A stretch of 64,000 nt of DNA from Ruegeria sp. THAF57 (lineage in GTDB: Bacteria; Pseudomonadota; Alphaproteobacteria; Rhodobacterales; Rhodobacteraceae): NCBI RefSeq assembly GCF_903914075.1, contig NZ_CAIWNQ010000003.1:558001-622000 (forward strand). Reading direction: 5' to 3'. The number at the start of each line of letters is the position of its first letter. Positions within the stretch are counted from its first letter, which is position 1. The notes beneath the pieces were generated by a model, which was given only the letters and a program-made list of their open reading frames with translations, ran no database searches and was not told the origin of the DNA. The position numbers and the translations under genes were made by a program. Below are positions 61,736 to 64,000 of the stretch, piece after piece.

Positions 61736-63121
61736 CTATCTGGTCAGAGCGTCCAGAATGCGCGCCCATGATCGGATGCCCTTGTGGAAGCTTTTGACGT
61801 CGTATTTCTCATTGGGGGAATGGATCGCGTCATCGTCGTTGGCGAAACCAACCAGCATCGAGTCCAGCCCGAGCTCGGTGTTGAAATAGCCGACGACCGG
61901 GATAGAGCCTCCCATACCTGTGAAAACAGCCTCGCGGCCCCATTCATCGGATAAGGCACCCCGGGCGGCTTCGAATTCGGGGCGGTCCAGATTCATGACA
62001 GAAGCGGGCGAGCCTTCCAGGTCGTTGTCCCATTCAATCTTTGCATCCGTCGACAGGCGTTGCTCGACATGCTTTCGTATCTTGTCGCGCAAGTCATCCG
62101 GATCCATGTCGCCGACCAGACGGCAGGTGATTTTGCAATGGGCCTGCGATGGGATAACCGTTTTTGAACCGGCACCGTTGTATCCACCCCAAAGTCCGTT
62201 CACCTCGAGCGTTGGGCGGGCCCATTGCTGTTCAAGCGCGGAAAACCCTTTTTCGCCGTGCGGCTGCGTGTACCCAACAGAGTTGAGGTATTCGGCCTCA
62301 TCAAATCCACAGCCTTCCCATTGGCGAAGCTGTTCGGCTGGAACGTCGTGGACACCTTCATAAAAACCGTCAACGGCGACGCGGCCAGTTTCGTCATCGT
62401 AAAAAGACGCGACAATTTTTGATAATTCGCGAAGCGGATTCAGGCCGGGGCCACCATAGTGACCCGAATGCAGGTCAATCCGGGGTCCGATAATTGTGAA
62501 TTCGTCTTTGAGCATCCCGCGTAGTTGAGATGCGATGGAGGGAACGCCACGCGACACCATCGACGTGTCGCAGACCAAGGCCAGATCTGCCTTTAGTTCA
62601 GCCGCGTTTTCGCGCAGGAACGGGACCAATGAGGGCGAGCCGGATTCCTCTTCACCTTCAAAGAAGAAAGTGATGCGGCAGGGTAGGGTGCCGTGAACGG
62701 CTTTCCAAGCGCGGCATGCTTCGACGAAGGTCATCAATTGACCTTTGTCATCGGATGAGCCTCGGCCCCGGATAACCGGGCCATTCTCGGTCTCTTCGAT
62801 CGCGGGGTCGAACGGGTCACGATTCCACAGGTTCAAAGGGTCGACGGGCTGAACGTCATAGTGACCATAGAACAGCACATGCGGCGCGTCGTTGCCCTCA
62901 CCGATATGTCCCACGACCATGGGATGCCCGGTGGTTTCCCGCTTTTCCGCCGCAACTCCGATGGATTGCAAATCCGAGACCAGCCAGTCGGCGGCCTGAC
63001 TGACATCAACGTCATAGGCCGGATCCGTTGAGATCGAAGGAATGCGGAGCAGTTCCATCAGGCGGTCTATTGAGGTTTGAAGATCGGCGTCGATACGGTC
63101 CAGAACAGAGTCCAGCGACAT
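61736..63121 (-). CDS. M20 family metallopeptidase (dipeptidase)
   Basis: A 461-residue zinc peptidase of the M20/ArgE/DapE group. The zinc site is visible in LFYGHYDVQPVDP (His87), IRGRGSSDDKGQ and FFFEGEEESGSPS (catalytic Glu), with a dimerisation domain in the middle (SSKIVASFYDDE to VIPSQAHCKITCRL) and a late His. The length and GHYDVQP fit the dipeptidase class related to carnosine-splitting CNDP enzymes. It probably splits dipeptides in the cytoplasm. It shares a 332-base promoter gap with hemA. Confidence 0.9.
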   Translation of the reverse strand: MSLDSVLDRIDADLQTSIDRLMELLRIPSISTDPAYDVDVSQAADWLVSDLQSIGVAAEKRETTGHPMVVGHIGEGNDAPHVLFYGHYDVQPVDPLNLWNRDPFDPAIEETENGPVIRGRGSSDDKGQLMTFVEACRAWKAVHGTLPCRITFFFEGEEESGSPSLVPFLRENAAELKADLALVCDTSMVSRGVPSIASQLRGMLKDEFTIIGPRIDLHSGHYGGPGLNPLRELSKIVASFYDDETGRVAVDGFYEGVHDVPAEQLRQWEGCGFDEAEYLNSVGYTQPHGEKGFSALEQQWARPTLEVNGLWGGYNGAGSKTVIPSQAHCKITCRLVGDMDPDDLRDKIRKHVEQRLSTDAKIEWDNDLEGSPASVMNLDRPEFEAARGALSDEWGREAVFTGMGGSIPVVGYFNTELGLDSMLVGFANDDDAIHSPNEKYDVKSFHKGIRSWARILDALTR

Positions 63122-63304
63122 GGGGGTCTCCTGCCATTATGATTTTGGCGGAACCCTATCAGCGCCATCGGCGCCGTCCAGTGCGCTTTTGACGATCGCG
63201 GGGCAAGAGGCGAAAATAGTAGGTGGATTTTCCGTATTGCCTGCGTCGTTTCCCCGCGTCTGTTTGTCGAAACTTTACTTGTCGAGTGGGATGCAAAAAG
63301 ATAT

Positions 63305-63318
63305 TTGATGCAAATCAA
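63305..63318. promoter_or_regulatory. FNR/FnrL-type site upstream of hemA
   Basis: TTGAT-GCAA-ATCAA matches the FNR consensus TTGAT-N4-ATCAA in every defined base. It is 136 bases before the hemA start. In Rhodobacter sphaeroides hemA is part of the oxygen-controlled FnrL regulon, so the same control is likely here. Confidence 0.8.
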
Positions 63319-63453
63319 ATACGCATTCTCTTAGCTCGTTATATGTTTTGAGCTTAAATTGAGTGCATCGGTGCAATTTCGGATCTGTCGGAAACGGTGC
63401 CATAAAAGACGTTCGACCGTTGTGAACAAGGTCGGGCAAGTAAGGAGAAACCG

Positions 63454-64000
63454 GTGGACTATACTGCTCAGCTTGATTCAGCGATCGCAAGGCTACATGA
63501 CGAAGGCCGCTACCGGACTTTCATTGATATCGAACGGCGCAATGGTCACTTTCCTTATGCTGTTCGGACGCGCCCTGACGGGTCGCAGCAGGACATCACC
63601 GTATGGTGTGGCAACGACTATTTGGGTATGGGGCAACACCCGGTCGTACTAAACGCGATGCACGAGGCCGTTGACGCCGCCGGAGCTGGTTCGGGCGGCA
63701 CGCGCAACATTTCGGGGACGACTGTGTATCACAACCAGCTTGAAGCCGAGCTTGCTGATCTGCACGGAAAAGAAGCGGCGTTGCTGTTCACAAGCGCCTA
63801 TATCGCCAATGACGCAACGCTGAGCACGCTGCCAAAGCTGTTTCCGGGTCTGATCATCTATTCTGATGCACTGAACCATGCATCAATGATCGAAGGTGTG
63901 CGTCGCAACGGTGGTGCCAAGCGCATTTTCCGTCACAACGATGTCGCCCATCTGCGAGAGTTGCTTGAGGCTGACGATCCCAAGGCGCCCAAGCTGATCG
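63454..64000 (+). CDS. hemA: 5-aminolevulinate synthase, N-terminal part (cut by window end)
   Basis: Condenses glycine and succinyl-CoA, the first step of the C4 route to haem and bacteriochlorophyll. The frame starts with GTG 63454, preceded by AAGGAG seven bases before, and stays open to the end of the window (182 codons). Family marks: YTAQLDSAIARLHDEGRYRTF, VWCGNDYLGMGQHPVVL, GAGSGGTRNISGTTVYHNQLE, LFTSAYIANDATLSTL, SDALNHASMIEGVR. The remaining half with the pyridoxal-phosphate lysine lies outside. Confidence 0.95.
   Translation, partial: MDYTAQLDSAIARLHDEGRYRTFIDIERRNGHFPYAVRTRPDGSQQDITVWCGNDYLGMGQHPVVLNAMHEAVDAAGAGSGGTRNISGTTVYHNQLEAELADLHGKEAALLFTSAYIANDATLSTLPKLFPGLIIYSDALNHASMIEGVRRNGGAKRIFRHNDVAHLRELLEADDPKAPKLI

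Noticed and set aside
1..64000. CRISPR arrays, rRNA or tRNA genes, IS elements with terminal repeats
   Set aside because: No regularly spaced repeats, no tRNA cloverleaf and no transposase other than the tyrosine recombinases were seen by eye; short tRNAs could be missed without a covariance search.

Overview
The window looks like a chromosomal segment of a marine Roseobacter-type alphaproteobacterium (Rhodobacteraceae; Ruegeria or a close relative is my inference). The evidence is a Rhodobacter-type gene transfer agent (GTA) cluster, a pdhA/pdhB/pdhC operon whose E1-beta carries its own lipoyl domain, a hemA (5-aminolevulinate synthase) gene with a perfect FNR-type site, GANTC sites upstream of ftsB, a bactofilin/M23 pair and a family-typical extragenic palindrome. 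No tRNA, rRNA or CRISPR array was seen.

Layout. 1-11.1 kb: the structural part of a GTA operon, from the last codons of the portal gene through prohead protease, capsid, head-tail joining proteins, tail proteins, NlpC/P60 hydrolase and the 1320-residue tail-tip protein, ended by a clear terminator. 11.2-23.7 kb: housekeeping genes (DksA-like protein, cysE, pyruvate dehydrogenase operon, ftsB, pgk, two cyclophilins, aquaporin, MtfA-type peptidase, bactofilin and M23 peptidase). 52.4-64 kb: housekeeping again (Bcp peroxiredoxin, a large AsmA/YhdP-like protein, queA, MFS transporter, DUF924 protein, lpd, M20 dipeptidase, start of hemA).

Between about 23.85 and 51.75 kb lies a 27.9-kb genomic island. 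It splits a ferritin-like DUF455 gene: the N-terminal 219 codons are at 52.4-51.8 kb and the C-terminal 58 codons at 23.85-23.67 kb. Right inside its left end the island carries a complete, diverged copy of the same gene, so the host keeps the function. At its right end is an operon of three large tyrosine-recombinase genes and one small gene, all overlapping, which matches the ginABCD operon of the GInt family of mobile islands. The cargo comprises an XRE regulator, a string of small hypothetical genes, a four-gene restriction-modification operon (5-methylcytosine methyltransferase, MORC/MutL-type GHKL ATPase, Z1 helicase-like ATPase, PD-(D/E)XK nuclease), a DUF4145 gene broken by one in-frame TAG, a DUF3299-NicO metal-transporter fusion, an amidohydrolase, a TetR/cation-transporter pair, a serine hydrolase, and two outer-membrane barrel genes, one fused to a PAP2 phosphatase.

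Regulation visible in sequence: the pdh operon and the distant lpd gene, which encode the subunits of one enzyme complex, share the operator-like palindrome TAGTTTA-N4-TAAACTA at nearly the same distance from their start codons. This suggests one regulator coordinates E1, E2 and E3 supply.
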